Below are positions 1-8,591 of a stretch of DNA of 64,000 bases, in pieces; the stretch's first letter is position 1; every line of letters begins with the position of its first letter. A program made the translations under genes and the position numbers. Origin of the DNA: JADZAI01 sp047602465 (GTDB lineage: Bacteria; Pseudomonadota; Alphaproteobacteria; Micropepsales; Micropepsaceae); the NCBI GenBank assembly GCA_047602465.1, contig JASGHF010000001.1, positions 1,612,001-1,676,000 of the forward strand, read 5' to 3'. A model generated the notes under the pieces. The model saw only the letters and a program-made list of their open reading frames with translations. It did no database searches and was not told where the DNA came from.

Positions 1-263
1 ATCTCGCTGTTGTAGTCGATGAGCCAGGTAGCGCCGCCCTGACCGCCCGCGCGATGGACGAGCATGCCGAAGCGATCGTCTTCGTCCGGCCGGAAGCGGC
101 GGACGGTGCAGGCGGCGCGGTTGGCGCGCCAGAGCGCCGCGTCGAGGCGTCCGCCGCGGCGCAGCGGCGCGATGATGTCGTAGCCATAACGGGCCGAGCC
201 TTCGGGCCAGCCCGGCGCCCTGGCGAGATGCAGCGTAACGCGGGTGAGATCGTGCGTGGACAT
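1..263 (-). CDS. Hypothetical protein next to FNR box, 3' end outside window
   Basis: First 87 codons of a protein that continues past the left edge. The ATG at 263 is preceded by a GGGAG ribosome-binding site. The visible part begins MSTHDLTRVTLHLARAPG, is Arg-rich, and has no signal peptide or membrane segment. I do not recognise the family. A perfect FNR box lies about 61 bases upstream, so a transcript starting 41.5 bases from its centre would have a leader of about 20 bases. This makes oxygen-regulated expression with the neighbouring cbb3 oxidase genes likely. The role itself is unknown. Confidence 0.7.
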   Translation of the reverse strand, partial: MSTHDLTRVTLHLARAPGWPEGSARYGYDIIAPLRRGGRLDAALWRANRAACTVRRFRPDEDDRFGMLVHRAGGQGGATWLIDYNSE

Positions 264-317
264 GGCGTTCTCCCGTGGAACCTGGGCGTTTGATAAACGC
301 GGTACGGCGGCACCACC

Positions 318-331
318 TTGATATCGATCAA
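318..331. promoter_or_regulatory. FNR/FixK-type binding site (TTGATATCGATCAA)
   Basis: Perfect match to the TTGAT-N4-ATCAA consensus bound by FNR/FixK regulators. It lies between the minus-strand gene starting at 263 and a tentative plus-strand ORF whose best start is 387. The distance to each start is nearly the same, about 62 bases from the box centre, which suits class II activation in both directions. The likely regulator is the FNR-type protein at 9093. Confidence 0.85.
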
Positions 332-386
332 GGCGCGGGGCCGGGGCGCGGGCGAGGATACGCACGGCGCGCCGGAGCGGCGGGGC

Positions 387-995
387 TTGGCGCGAGCGGG
401 CTGGATTCATGAGATAGGCCTTGCGGCGGCGCTGTATGCGGCGGTGCTGGCGGGGCTTGCGCCCGCGATCGCGCGCGGCCTGCCGGGGATCATGCCGATC
501 TGCACGGCGGATGGCGCGGGGAAGGCGCCGGGCGAGGACGGCGGCGCGGGCATGCAGATCGCCGCCGGACATTGCCCCGGTCTTGCCGTCGCGGCGGGAT
601 GCGGCGGCATCGTTCTGCATATCGTGCAGGTGCGGCCATCGCCATGGGCGGCGCAACGCGCGTCGGCGCCGCGTGAGTTGCTGTGCCGGATCGTGCGGCG
701 TGCGCGCGGGCCGCCTTCAGGCGTCGTCTTCGTCGTCCGAAACAATGCGCCAGGCGGCGCCTTCCAGATCGTCGTACTGGTCCGACTTCATCGACCAGAG
801 AAAAGCCCCGAGCGCACCAAGACCCAGAACCAGCGCGGCGGGAATGAGGATGACAAGCGCGTTCATCGCGGCGTCCTCTTCAGAAGCCTCAAGGCATTCA
901 GCACCACGACCATCGACGAGCCGCTCATGGCGATGGCCGAGATGAGCGGCGTGACGAGGCCGGCGGCGGCGAACGGGATCGCGAACACGTTATAG
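387..995 (+). CDS. Tentative small membrane/secreted protein (DUF2946-like), stop missing at expected place
   Basis: Open frame beginning at TTG 387, with GGAG 9 bases upstream and the FNR box before it. It has a hydrophobic segment (GLAAALYAAVLAGLAPAIA), then an ICTADG motif, a Cys-Pro pair and a basic RARGPPS segment. That order recalls DUF2946 proteins, and homology of that kind would end near 719. The frame then runs on to 995, antisense to ccoS and the end of ccoI, which is not credible coding. Either the gene has lost its stop, an indel is present, or the resemblance is accidental. Apart from this frame I see nothing in 264-716. Confidence 0.35.
   Translation: MARAGWIHEIGLAAALYAAVLAGLAPAIARGLPGIMPICTADGAGKAPGEDGGAGMQIAAGHCPGLAVAAGCGGIVLHIVQVRPSPWAAQRASAPRELLCRIVRRARGPPSGVVFVVRNNAPGGAFQIVVLVRLHRPEKSPERTKTQNQRGGNEDDKRVHRGVLFRSLKAFSTTTIDEPLMAMAEMSGVTRPAAANGIANTL
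717..866 (-). CDS. ccoS: cbb3-type oxidase assembly protein CcoS (FixS)
   Basis: Small protein of 49 residues with one N-terminal membrane segment (residues 3-24, NALVILIPAALVLGLGAL) followed by WSMKSDQYDDLEG and an acidic tail. This matches the CcoS/FixS family, whose members keep a W-x3-S-x-Q-[YF]-D-D-L-E pattern after the helix. CcoS helps mature the haem/copper centre of CcoN in the inner membrane. Its ATG overlaps the ccoI stop as ATGA (863-866), so it is translationally coupled and is the last gene of ccoGHIS. Confidence 0.93.
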   Translation of the reverse strand: MNALVILIPAALVLGLGALGAFLWSMKSDQYDDLEGAAWRIVSDDEDDA

Positions 996-3034
996 ACGGC
1001 CGAGAAGGCGAAGCCTTCCAGCACCCGCCGGCGCGCGGACCGCGAAACGTCGATGGCCTCCAGCACGGGCGAGAGCATCGCGCCGCAGAGGATGAAGTCG
1101 GCGGCGGCCTGGGCCGCGTCGGCGGCGGAGGCGGGCGCAATGGAGACATGGGCGGCGGCGAGCGCGGGGGCGTCGTTGAGGCCGTCGCCGACCATCAGGG
1201 TCTTCGCGCCCCCGGCGGCGAGGCCCTTGAGATACGCGACCTTGTCTTCGGGAAGAATGCCGCCGCGATAATCGGCGATGCCAAGACTGGCGGCGAGGCG
1301 GGCGGCGGCAGCCTCGCGGTCGCCCGAGAGAAGGTGGATGGCGAAGCCGCGCTGGCGCAGGCCATCGATGAAAGCGGCGACATCCGGCCTTGGCGCATCG
1401 TGAAACGCGAAGCGGATGGGGGGCGCAGAGTTCCGCGCGAACCAGAGTTCGAGCGCGTCGTCGCGGGCGATGGCGCCCGTCCACCCCGCGCGGCCGAGAC
1501 GCCAGGTTTGCCCGTCGATGACGGCCTCGACGCCCAGTCCGGGGATTTCACGCGCGTCCGCCGCCATCTGACCCTCACCTGCCGCACGCGCGAGGGCGGC
1601 GGCCAGCGGGTGGCGGCTGGCGCGGGCGAGGCGGGCGGCAGCGGCAAGATCGGCAGGATCGGCGCCCGGCAGGAGTTCAGGATGGCCGAGGGTGAGCGTG
1701 CCGGTCTTGTCCAGCACAGCGATCTTCGCCTCGGCGAGGCGTTCCAGCGCATCGCCGGATTTGACGAGCACGTTGGCGCGCAGAAGACGTCCGACGGCGA
1801 CGACCTGCGTTGCCGGAACGGCGAGGCCGAGCGCACAGGGACAGGTGATGATGAGCGTGGCGATGGCGTTGTGGATGGCGGGCGCGAAGCCGTGATCGGC
1901 GAGCGCCCACCAACCGATGAAGACGGCGGCGGCGAGCGTGTGGACGATGGGAACGTAGAGCCTCGCCGCCTTGTCGGCGAGGCGGACATAACGGCTGCGG
2001 TTCTGTTCGCCGGCCTCGATGATGCGGACGAGCTGCGCGACCAGCGAGCCGTCGATGGTCGCGACCGCACGCACCAGGAGGCGCTGGCCGAGATTGAGCG
2101 CGCCGCCGCCGAGGCGGTCACCCGGTCGGACATGGGCAGGCAGGGATTCGCCAGAGACCATGGCGAGATCGATGTCGGAGACGCCCTCCTCCACCACGGC
2201 ATCGACGGGAATGCGCTCGCCGGGCATGACGATGAGGCGGTCGCCCGGCGCGATGTCGCGCGCAGCGATGGTGGCGGCCTGATCCGGCGCCGTCTCGATG
2301 CGCGCGGTCGCGCTTTGCAAAGCGAGAAGGCTTTGCGCCGCGCCGCGCGTGCGGGCGCGCAGGCGGTTGTCGAGAACGCGGCCGATGAGAAGGAAGAAGA
2401 GGAGCGTGACCGAAGCGTCGAAATAGGCGAAATCCGCGCCGATCGCGGTCTGGTAGATCGAGAGCGCAAGCGCCAGCAGAACGGCGAGCGAGATGGGCAC
2501 ATCCATGTTGGCGCGGCCGGCGCGCAGCGCGCGCCAGGCGGAGCGATAGAACGGCAGGCCGGCATAGAGCGTGACCGGCACGGAGATGAGGCCGGAGAGG
2601 ACATGGAACACGGTGCGCGTGCCGATGCCCATCTCGCCGCCGAGGCCGGCCCACACCGCGACCGAGAACAGCATCACATTGCCGGCCGCGAAAGCGGCGA
2701 GGCCGAGGCAGCGGATGAGGAAGCGGCCATCTTCGTCGGCCGCTTCGGCATCGGCGACGGGATCGAACGGCGTGGCTGCGAAACCGGCGCGGTCCAGTGC
2801 GGCGACGATCGAATCGGGCGACTGCGCCGCGCCGCGCCAGGTGACGGCGACCTTGCGCGTCGAGAGGTTGACGCGGGCCTTTGTGACGCCGTCGAGCCGG
2901 GCGAGCGAGGTTTCGATGGCGCGCAGACATGCGGCGCAGTGCGCATCCGGCACGGAGAGCTCCATGCGGTTCTCGCCGCCGGGCTGGGCGTGAACGAAAG
3001 GCGCGGTGCGCGCCTGCCTGGTCAGGGCAGCCAT
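863..3034 (-). CDS. ccoI: Copper-transporting P-type ATPase CcoI (FixI)
   Basis: P1B-type ATPase of 723 residues that supplies copper for assembly of the cbb3 oxidase. It shows an N-terminal HMA domain with CAAC (residues 33-36), several membrane helices, a CPC metal site (398-400), the phosphorylation motif DKTGT (about 442) and GDGLNDAP (about 616). The start was set at ATG 3034 because GAGGAG lies just upstream. This start is inside the last codons of ccoH, so the two genes overlap by 13 bases. A longer frame opens at 3097 but has no better ribosome-binding site. The stop overlaps ccoS. Confidence 0.95.
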   Translation of the reverse strand: MAALTRQARTAPFVHAQPGGENRMELSVPDAHCAACLRAIETSLARLDGVTKARVNLSTRKVAVTWRGAAQSPDSIVAALDRAGFAATPFDPVADAEAADEDGRFLIRCLGLAAFAAGNVMLFSVAVWAGLGGEMGIGTRTVFHVLSGLISVPVTLYAGLPFYRSAWRALRAGRANMDVPISLAVLLALALSIYQTAIGADFAYFDASVTLLFFLLIGRVLDNRLRARTRGAAQSLLALQSATARIETAPDQAATIAARDIAPGDRLIVMPGERIPVDAVVEEGVSDIDLAMVSGESLPAHVRPGDRLGGGALNLGQRLLVRAVATIDGSLVAQLVRIIEAGEQNRSRYVRLADKAARLYVPIVHTLAAAVFIGWWALADHGFAPAIHNAIATLIITCPCALGLAVPATQVVAVGRLLRANVLVKSGDALERLAEAKIAVLDKTGTLTLGHPELLPGADPADLAAAARLARASRHPLAAALARAAGEGQMAADAREIPGLGVEAVIDGQTWRLGRAGWTGAIARDDALELWFARNSAPPIRFAFHDAPRPDVAAFIDGLRQRGFAIHLLSGDREAAAARLAASLGIADYRGGILPEDKVAYLKGLAAGGAKTLMVGDGLNDAPALAAAHVSIAPASAADAAQAAADFILCGAMLSPVLEAIDVSRSARRRVLEGFAFSAVYNVFAIPFAAAGLVTPLISAIAMSGSSMVVVLNALRLLKRTPR

Positions 3035-3501
3035 AGACGGCTCCTCGCCTGATAGACCTCCGCGCCGTCGCGGGTGAGCGTCACCTCGATATCCCATTGT
3101 CCGGGCGAGAGGGTTTCGAGCGTGGCGGCGAAACGTCCGTCGGCGGCCGGCGCCAGAGGAAGGTCGCGGTCGAGATGGGCGTTCGTCGGATGGCGCAGGC
3201 GTCCCGTCGCCGCAATTCCGGCGGCAGGGGCGCCGGACTGCGTGACGTCGATAGTGACCTCGACGCGGCCATCGCTGTCGCGCGCGCCTGCGATGGCGAC
3301 GGCATAACCGGAGCGCGCCTCGCGCTCTTCGCGGGCGATCGTCTCGTTATAGGCGAGGCCTTTGACATAGGGCGTGGCGGTGTCCTCGCCGGAAAAGGTC
3401 TTCACCGCGAAGGTGACCATCAGAACGTTGACGCCGGTGACGGTGAGGAAGAAGGCGAGGAAGATGAGAAGGACATGACGTCCGGTGAGCGTGCGGGTCA
3501 T
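3022..3501 (-). CDS. ccoH: cbb3 oxidase assembly protein CcoH (FixH)
   Basis: 159 residues with one membrane helix near the N-terminus (about residues 9-31, VLLIFLAFFLTVTGVNVLMV) and a periplasmic domain, the standard FixH architecture. FixH interacts with oxidase assembly intermediates in the inner membrane. The ATG at 3501 shares one base with the ccoG stop (TGATG), and the 3' end overlaps ccoI, so ccoG-H-I-S form one tightly packed transcript. The sequence looks intact. Confidence 0.92.
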   Translation of the reverse strand: MTRTLTGRHVLLIFLAFFLTVTGVNVLMVTFAVKTFSGEDTATPYVKGLAYNETIAREEREARSGYAVAIAGARDSDGRVEVTIDVTQSGAPAAGIAATGRLRHPTNAHLDRDLPLAPAADGRFAATLETLSPGQWDIEVTLTRDGAEVYQARSRLWLP

Positions 3502-5003
3502 CAGGGCTGTCCCGACAGGAAGACGGTATCGTTGGTGACGGCGATGGCGCCGTCGGCGGAGGCGACCCCGACAGCGATGTCGTGGGAGACGGGGCGCGCC
3601 GGGTCAGCCGGCACGGTGACGAGCAGCCGGACGGACCGGATTTCGTCGGGCGCGACGGTGAGGGCGAGGTCGTCCGCCGGCGTGTGACCGGCGACGGTGA
3701 GCGCGGCGCCGGGAAGTCCCGTGGCGGTCAGGACGAGCGCAACGGGCGCATCGCCGCGGTTCATGATCTTGATCGTGTAGGCGTTGCGGATATCGCCGTT
3801 GGAAAGGCGGACGAAGACAGGGTTACGGTCGCGCAGCACGGCGATGCCGACCGGCGTGCGCCCGATGAGCGCGGCGAGCATGATGAGGCCCACGGCGGCC
3901 AGCACCACGGCATAGAAGACGGTGCGGGTGCGGACAAAGCGGATGGGGCTGGCGAGGCCCTTGCGGCGGCGTTCGACGCCCGCGTGACTTTCATAGGCGA
4001 TGAGGCCGCGCGGACGCCCGACCTTGTCCATCACCTCGTCGCACGCATCGATGCAGAGGCCGCAATTGATGCATTCGAGCTGGTCGCCGTCGCGGATGTC
4101 GATTCCCATCGGGCAGGCGGCGACGCACTGGTTGCAGTCGATGCAGTCGCCCCGCCCGTCCCAGCTTGCACCCTTCTTGTGACGGCCGCGCGGTTCGCCC
4201 CGGGCCTTCAGATAGGTGACGGAGATGGATTCCACGTCCACCATCGCACCCTGGATGCGCGGCCAGGGGCACATATAGGTGCAAACCTGTTCGCGCATGA
4301 AGCCGGCGAGCGTGTAGGTGGTGAAGGTGAGGCCGGCAACGAAGACATAGGCCATCAGCGGCGCGGCGCCGGTGAAGAATTCCACCAGGAAGGTGGGCGC
4401 GTCGTAGAAATAGAGCACCCAGGCGCCGCCGGTGGCGACGGCGATGAGAAGCCAGATGGCGTGCTTGGCGAGGCGCTTGCCGAGTTTCCTGGCCGACCAG
4501 GGTTCCTTCGCAAGGCGGATGCGCGCGCCGCGATCGCCCTCGATCCAGTTCTCCACGGCAATATAGAGATCGGTCCAGACCGTCTGCGGGCAGGCATAGC
4601 CGCACCAGACGCGGCCGAAGAGCGCGGTGAAGAGAAAAAGCGCCAGCGCGGCGAGGATCAGAAGGCCTGCGAGGAAGTAGATCTCCTGCGGCCAGAGTTC
4701 GAGCCAGAAGAAATAGAGGCGCGGGCGATCGAGATCGACCAGCACGGCCTGGTCAGGTTTGCCGATGCCGCGATCGAAGCGGATGAACGGCACGATGTAG
4801 TAGACGGCGAGAAGCACCGCCATCACGGCCCATTTAATGCGGCGGAACGTACCCTTGACCGATTTGGGGTAGATCGGCTCTCGCGCCTTGTAGAGCGTGC
4901 GGCGGACAGCGCTGTTCACGGCCTCGACATCGGACCGCGCGACGCCTTCGGCGGCTTCCATCGCAGTCCGAACCGTGCGCTCCAGGGATGCCGGGCCTTC
5001 CAT
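3501..5003 (-). CDS. ccoG: cbb3 oxidase accessory protein CcoG (FixG), polyferredoxin
   Basis: Protein of 500 residues. A cytoplasmic N-terminus is followed by membrane helices (for example around residues 58-70 and 95-120) and CP/CxxC clusters. A dicluster ferredoxin segment starts around residue 287 (CIDCNQCVAACP, then CINCGLCIDAC), and a C-terminal periplasmic Ig-like domain follows. CcoG is an inner-membrane iron-sulphur protein; in this family it has been linked to copper reduction during oxidase assembly. It heads ccoGHIS, 11 bases after ccoP, and is probably co-transcribed from the ccoN promoter. Confidence 0.95.
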   Translation of the reverse strand: MEGPASLERTVRTAMEAAEGVARSDVEAVNSAVRRTLYKAREPIYPKSVKGTFRRIKWAVMAVLLAVYYIVPFIRFDRGIGKPDQAVLVDLDRPRLYFFWLELWPQEIYFLAGLLILAALALFLFTALFGRVWCGYACPQTVWTDLYIAVENWIEGDRGARIRLAKEPWSARKLGKRLAKHAIWLLIAVATGGAWVLYFYDAPTFLVEFFTGAAPLMAYVFVAGLTFTTYTLAGFMREQVCTYMCPWPRIQGAMVDVESISVTYLKARGEPRGRHKKGASWDGRGDCIDCNQCVAACPMGIDIRDGDQLECINCGLCIDACDEVMDKVGRPRGLIAYESHAGVERRRKGLASPIRFVRTRTVFYAVVLAAVGLIMLAALIGRTPVGIAVLRDRNPVFVRLSNGDIRNAYTIKIMNRGDAPVALVLTATGLPGAALTVAGHTPADDLALTVAPDEIRSVRLLVTVPADPARPVSHDIAVGVASADGAIAVTNDTVFLSGQP

Positions 5004-5014
5004 CGTCCTTCCCG

Positions 5015-5884
5015 TTACTTGCCGCCGCCGAGCGAATGGACATAGACGGCGAGCGCGTTGATGGTCGGCGCATCGAGGCGTCCCGCCCAGGTCGGCATGA
5101 CGCCGGACCGCGCATTGGTGATACTCTCCACGATCGTCTTGCGGTCGCCGCCATAGAGCCAGTCGCCGTCGGTCAGATCGGGCGCGCCGAATTCCGGATT
5201 GCCCTTGCCCGCATCGCCATGACAGGCGGCGCAGTTATTGGCGAAGGCTTCGGTGGCGCGGGCGGCGGCCTCTGCATCCGTGGCGCGGCCCGAGAAGGCG
5301 AGGACATGCTGGGCGAGATCGGAGATCTCGTCCGCCGTCAGGATGCCGTCGCGGCCGAAGGCCGGCATTTGCGAGGTGCGCGTGTCCGGATGCGCCGAAC
5401 GGATGCCGACGATGATGGTGTGGCGGATGTCGTCCAGCGTGCCGCCCCAGAGCCAGATGTCGTCGTTGAGGTTGGGATAGCCCTTGGCCCCCTGCCCGCC
5501 CGAGCCGTGGCAGGTGGCGCAGTTGTCGCCGAAGGCCGAACGGCCCCAGGCGAGCGCCGCCTGCTGAAGCTCAGGATCGGCCTCGATGGTTTCGAGCGAG
5601 GCGGCCTCCAGCTTCTCGCCGAGGCCGGCGCGGGCGGCCTTCAGCGCATCCATGTCGGCGATGATGTTCAGCCGCTGCGAATGGCCGATGACGCCGCGCG
5701 TGTAGTCTGTGATGAGCGGCCAGGCGGGCATCACCACCCAGTAGCCGACGGACCAGACGATGGAGGCATAGAAGATCCACAGCCACCAGCGCGGCAGCGG
5801 GTTGTCGAGTTCCTTGATGCCGTCCCATTCGTGGCCGGTGGTGTCGACGCCGGAGATGGCGTCGCGTTCGCGTTGCGCGCTCAT
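5015..5884 (-). CDS. ccoP: cbb3-type cytochrome c oxidase subunit III CcoP (dihaem)
   Basis: 289 residues: one N-terminal membrane helix (about residues 33-52) and two c-type haem motifs, CATCH (122-126) and CAACH (218-222). This is the classic CcoP arrangement that passes electrons to CcoO and CcoN. The start ATG at 5884 overlaps the ccoQ stop (ATGA). A longer open frame to 6133 exists but reads out of frame through ccoQ and was rejected. Confidence 0.96.
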   Translation of the reverse strand: MSAQRERDAISGVDTTGHEWDGIKELDNPLPRWWLWIFYASIVWSVGYWVVMPAWPLITDYTRGVIGHSQRLNIIADMDALKAARAGLGEKLEAASLETIEADPELQQAALAWGRSAFGDNCATCHGSGGQGAKGYPNLNDDIWLWGGTLDDIRHTIIVGIRSAHPDTRTSQMPAFGRDGILTADEISDLAQHVLAFSGRATDAEAAARATEAFANNCAACHGDAGKGNPEFGAPDLTDGDWLYGGDRKTIVESITNARSGVMPTWAGRLDAPTINALAVYVHSLGGGK

Positions 5885-6042
5885 GCCTCGCCCTCCTCGT
5901 CCTCGAGCGGCATGGCGGCGGCGCGCGTGAACTTGGCGCGGTTCGACGGCCACAGCGCGTAGGCGACCGCGCCGATGAACAGCACCATCAGAAAGACGAG
6001 GCCCCATGAGCGGGAGAGTTCGGACACCTCCTGGTAGGACAT
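5881..6042 (-). CDS. ccoQ: cbb3-type oxidase small subunit CcoQ (FixQ)
   Basis: 53-residue single-helix protein (MSYQEVSELSRSWGLVFLM at the N-terminus, then AYALWPSNRAKF and an acidic tail). Size, the W-P-S-N-R turn after the helix, and position between ccoO and ccoP identify CcoQ. CcoQ stabilises the oxidase complex and the CcoP interaction. The ATG at 6042 has AGAGG upstream. The stop overlaps ccoP by four bases. Confidence 0.93.
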   Translation of the reverse strand: MSYQEVSELSRSWGLVFLMVLFIGAVAYALWPSNRAKFTRAAAMPLEDEEGEA

Positions 6043-6047
6043 GGCGG

Positions 6048-6782
6048 TTACCTCTGATTGTCGCGGGTGGTGGGGTCGTAGGTCTGGAAGTCGACCAGCG
6101 TGCCCAGCATCTGGAGATAGGCGATGAGCGCATCCATCTCGGTGATCTTCTTCGGATCGCCGTCGAAGTCGCGGATCTGCGCCTTGGGATAGCGGGCCAT
6201 CAACGCCTCGCCGCCGTCGGCGTCGGGGTTCGCCTGGGCCGCGAAGTCGGCGGCGGCGTTGGCGATCATTTCGTCGGTATAGGGGACGCCCACCGCGACG
6301 TTGGCGGCGAGGACGGCGGCGCTGTCCTTGCCGTCAAGCTCGCGCCCAACCAGGAAGGCGTAGGGCGGCATGATGGATTCCGGCACCACGCTGCGCGGGT
6401 CTATGAGATGGTCGCGCTGCCATTCGTCGGAATATTTGAGGCCGACGCGGGCGAGATCCGGCCCCGAGCGCTTCGATCCCCACTGGAAGGGGTGATCGTA
6501 CATGCTCTCGGCGGCGAGGGAGTAATGGCCGTAGCGCTCCACCTCGTCGCGCAACGGGCGCACCATCTGGCTGTGGCAGTTGTAGCAGCCCTCGCGGATA
6601 TAGATGTTGCGACCCGCCATCTCGAGCGGCGTGTAGGGGCGCATGCCCTGCACCTTCTCGATCGTGTTCTCCAGATAGAAGAGCGGCGCGATCTCGATGA
6701 GGCCGCCGATGGAGACGACGATGAGAATGCCGACGATCAGAAGGATCGAGTTGCGTTCGAGCTTGCCGTGATGTTTCCACAT
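6048..6782 (-). CDS. ccoO: cbb3-type cytochrome c oxidase subunit II CcoO (monohaem)
   Basis: 244 residues. An N-terminal membrane anchor (about 12-30) precedes the haem motif CYNCH (66-70) within the family segment EGCYNCHSQMVRPL; a distal Met would be the sixth haem ligand. ATG 6782 (MWKHHGKLERN) was chosen over the longer frame because it matches the usual CcoO start. CcoO relays electrons between CcoP and CcoN. The gene follows ccoN by 5 bases. Confidence 0.96.
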   Translation of the reverse strand: MWKHHGKLERNSILLIVGILIVVSIGGLIEIAPLFYLENTIEKVQGMRPYTPLEMAGRNIYIREGCYNCHSQMVRPLRDEVERYGHYSLAAESMYDHPFQWGSKRSGPDLARVGLKYSDEWQRDHLIDPRSVVPESIMPPYAFLVGRELDGKDSAAVLAANVAVGVPYTDEMIANAAADFAAQANPDADGGEALMARYPKAQIRDFDGDPKKITEMDALIAYLQMLGTLVDFQTYDPTTRDNQR

Positions 6783-6787
6783 GGCGC

Positions 6788-8477
6788 TTACTCCGCCGCC
6801 GCCAGGGCGGCGGGCATGTTCGCCCCCGCCTCGTTGCGGATGTCGCCGCGCGCCGTGCGCCACAGATTCCAGGCCATGATAAGCGCGCCGATCAGGAACA
6901 GCGCGCCGCCCAGCGCGCGGATGATGTAGTAGGGATGCATCGCCTCGACGGTCTCGACGAACGAGTAGGAGAGGAAGCCGAAGTCGTTATAGGCGCGCCA
7001 CATCAGCCCCTGCATGATGCCGCTGATCCACATCGCGGTGATGTAGAAGAGGATGCCGATGGTGGAGATCCAGAAATGCCACTCCACGAGCTTGAGGCTG
7101 TAGAGCTGTTTGCGGCCCCACAGCCAGGGAGTCATGCAGTAGAGCGCGCCGAAGCTGACATAGCCGACCCAACCGAGCGCGCCGGAATGGACGTGGCCGA
7201 TGGTCCAGTCGGTGTAGTGCGAGAGCGCGTTCACCGCCTTCACCGACATGACCGGACCTTCGAAGGTGGACATGCCGTAGAAGGCGACCGAAACGACGAG
7301 CATGCGCAGCACCGGATCGGTGCGGAGCTTGTCCCACGCGCCGGAGAGCGTCATCAGGCCGTTGATCATGCCGCCCCATGAGGGCATCCACAGCATGACC
7401 GAGAAGGTCATGCCGAGCGTCTGCGCCCATTCGGGCAGCGCCGTGTAGTGGAGATGGTGCGGGCCGGCCCAGATATAGATGAAGATCAGCGACCAGAAAT
7501 GGACGATGGAGAGGCGGTAGGAATAGACCGGCCGCTCGGCCCGTTTCGGGATGAAATAGTACATGAGGGCGAGGAAGCCGGCGGTCAGGAAGAAGCCGAC
7601 CGCGTTGTGGCCATACCACCACTGGGTCAACGCATCCTGCACGCCGCCGAAAAGCTGGACGCTCTTCACCCCGAGGAACGAGACCGGCACCGCCAAGTTG
7701 TTGACGACGTGCAGCAGCGCGATCGTCACGATGAAGGCCAGATAGAACCAGTTCGCGACGTAGATATGCGGCTCCTTGCGCCGCCACAGCGTGCCGACGA
7801 AGACGACGAGATACGAGACCCAGACGATGGTGAGCCAGAGATCGGCGTACCATTCCGGTTCTGCGTATTCCTTGCCCTGGGTGACGCCCATCAGATAGCC
7901 GGTGGCGGCGATGACGATGAAGAGCTGGTAGCCCCAGAAAACGAACCAGGGGAGCAGGCCGCCGAACAGCCGCGCCTTGCAGGTGCGCTGAACCACGTAG
8001 AACGAGGTGGCGATGAGGACGTTGCCGCCGAACGCGAAGAACGACCGCAGAGGTATGCAGCGGGCGCATGCGGCCGAAATTCAGCCAGGGCTCGGTCGGG
8101 CTGGAGAGCGCCTCGGGGAAGGCGAGCTGGAGCGCGATGACGAGACCGACGAGAAAGCCGGCGATGCCCCAGAAGGTGGAGGCGGCGATGCCCCAGCGTA
8201 CGACCTCGTTGGCATAGGGCGCCGTGTCGTCGGCGGGCACGCCGTCGGCATAGCGGCGGAGCAGCCAGATCATCGCAGCGAGAAAACCGCCCGCGAAAAT
8301 CCAGGCATGGACGGCGAAGGCCTCGTCCACCGCCGCGCTGGCCGCAGCAATCGCCCCCAGCGCCGCCACGAACAGCGTGATCGTACCCAGGATGAGAGAC
8401 GCTGGGAGCCGCAGCGGCGCGGCTGTCGATGGCTGTGTCACGATGAAACCCCCGGAACGGAACGACTCGGCGGGCAT
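6788..8477 (-). CDS. ccoN: cbb3-type oxidase catalytic subunit CcoN (FixN), split by a +1 frameshift
   Basis: Catalytic haem-copper subunit, about 560 residues when repaired. The N-terminal part reads in one frame to NFGRMRPLHTSAV; the rest (VQRTCKARLFGG to the end) is in another. Comparison with the conserved HTSAV-x-FAFGGN segment places one extra A at about 8040-8041 on the plus strand (GAAGAACG where GAAGACG is expected). Both halves are otherwise well conserved, including GHVHSGALGW. The start may be ATG 8477 or GTG 8441; GTG has a GGGGG sequence upstream and leaves a normal leader after the FNR promoter. The shift is probably a sequencing error (see rpmH), but a real lesion would inactivate the oxidase. 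Confidence 0.9.
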
Positions 8478-8496
8478 AGGCTGGCCCCGCGAGCAT

Positions 8497-8514
8497 CCGT
8501 TACTGTGGTAACGG
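8497..8514. promoter_or_regulatory. Perfect inverted repeat in the ccoN promoter region
   Basis: CCGTTAC-TGTG-GTAACGG, 7-base arms and a 4-base centre. The ccoN transcript predicted from the FNR box would start near 8490, so this palindrome sits over the expected -10 region. It resembles an operator for a second regulator, but no specific family is recognised. Confidence 0.5.
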
Positions 8515-8524
8515 GGGGCCGTAA

Positions 8525-8538
8525 TTGACCTGAATCAA
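8525..8538. promoter_or_regulatory. FNR/FixK-type binding site of the cco operon
   Basis: TTGACCTGAATCAA differs from TTGAT-N4-ATCAA at one position. It lies 48 bases before ATG 8477 and 84 before GTG 8441 of ccoN, the expected place for FNR activation of the oxidase operon. Confidence 0.8.
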
Positions 8539-8591
8539 GCCGGGCTGCCGCAACGCAAATAAGTCGGCTGGCGAGGCGGCACTGCGCCAGG

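Noticed and set aside
6987..8020. Continuation of the N-terminal ccoN frame after HTSAV
   Set aside because: After the frameshift this frame is Arg/His-rich nonsense; the true continuation is in the other frame.
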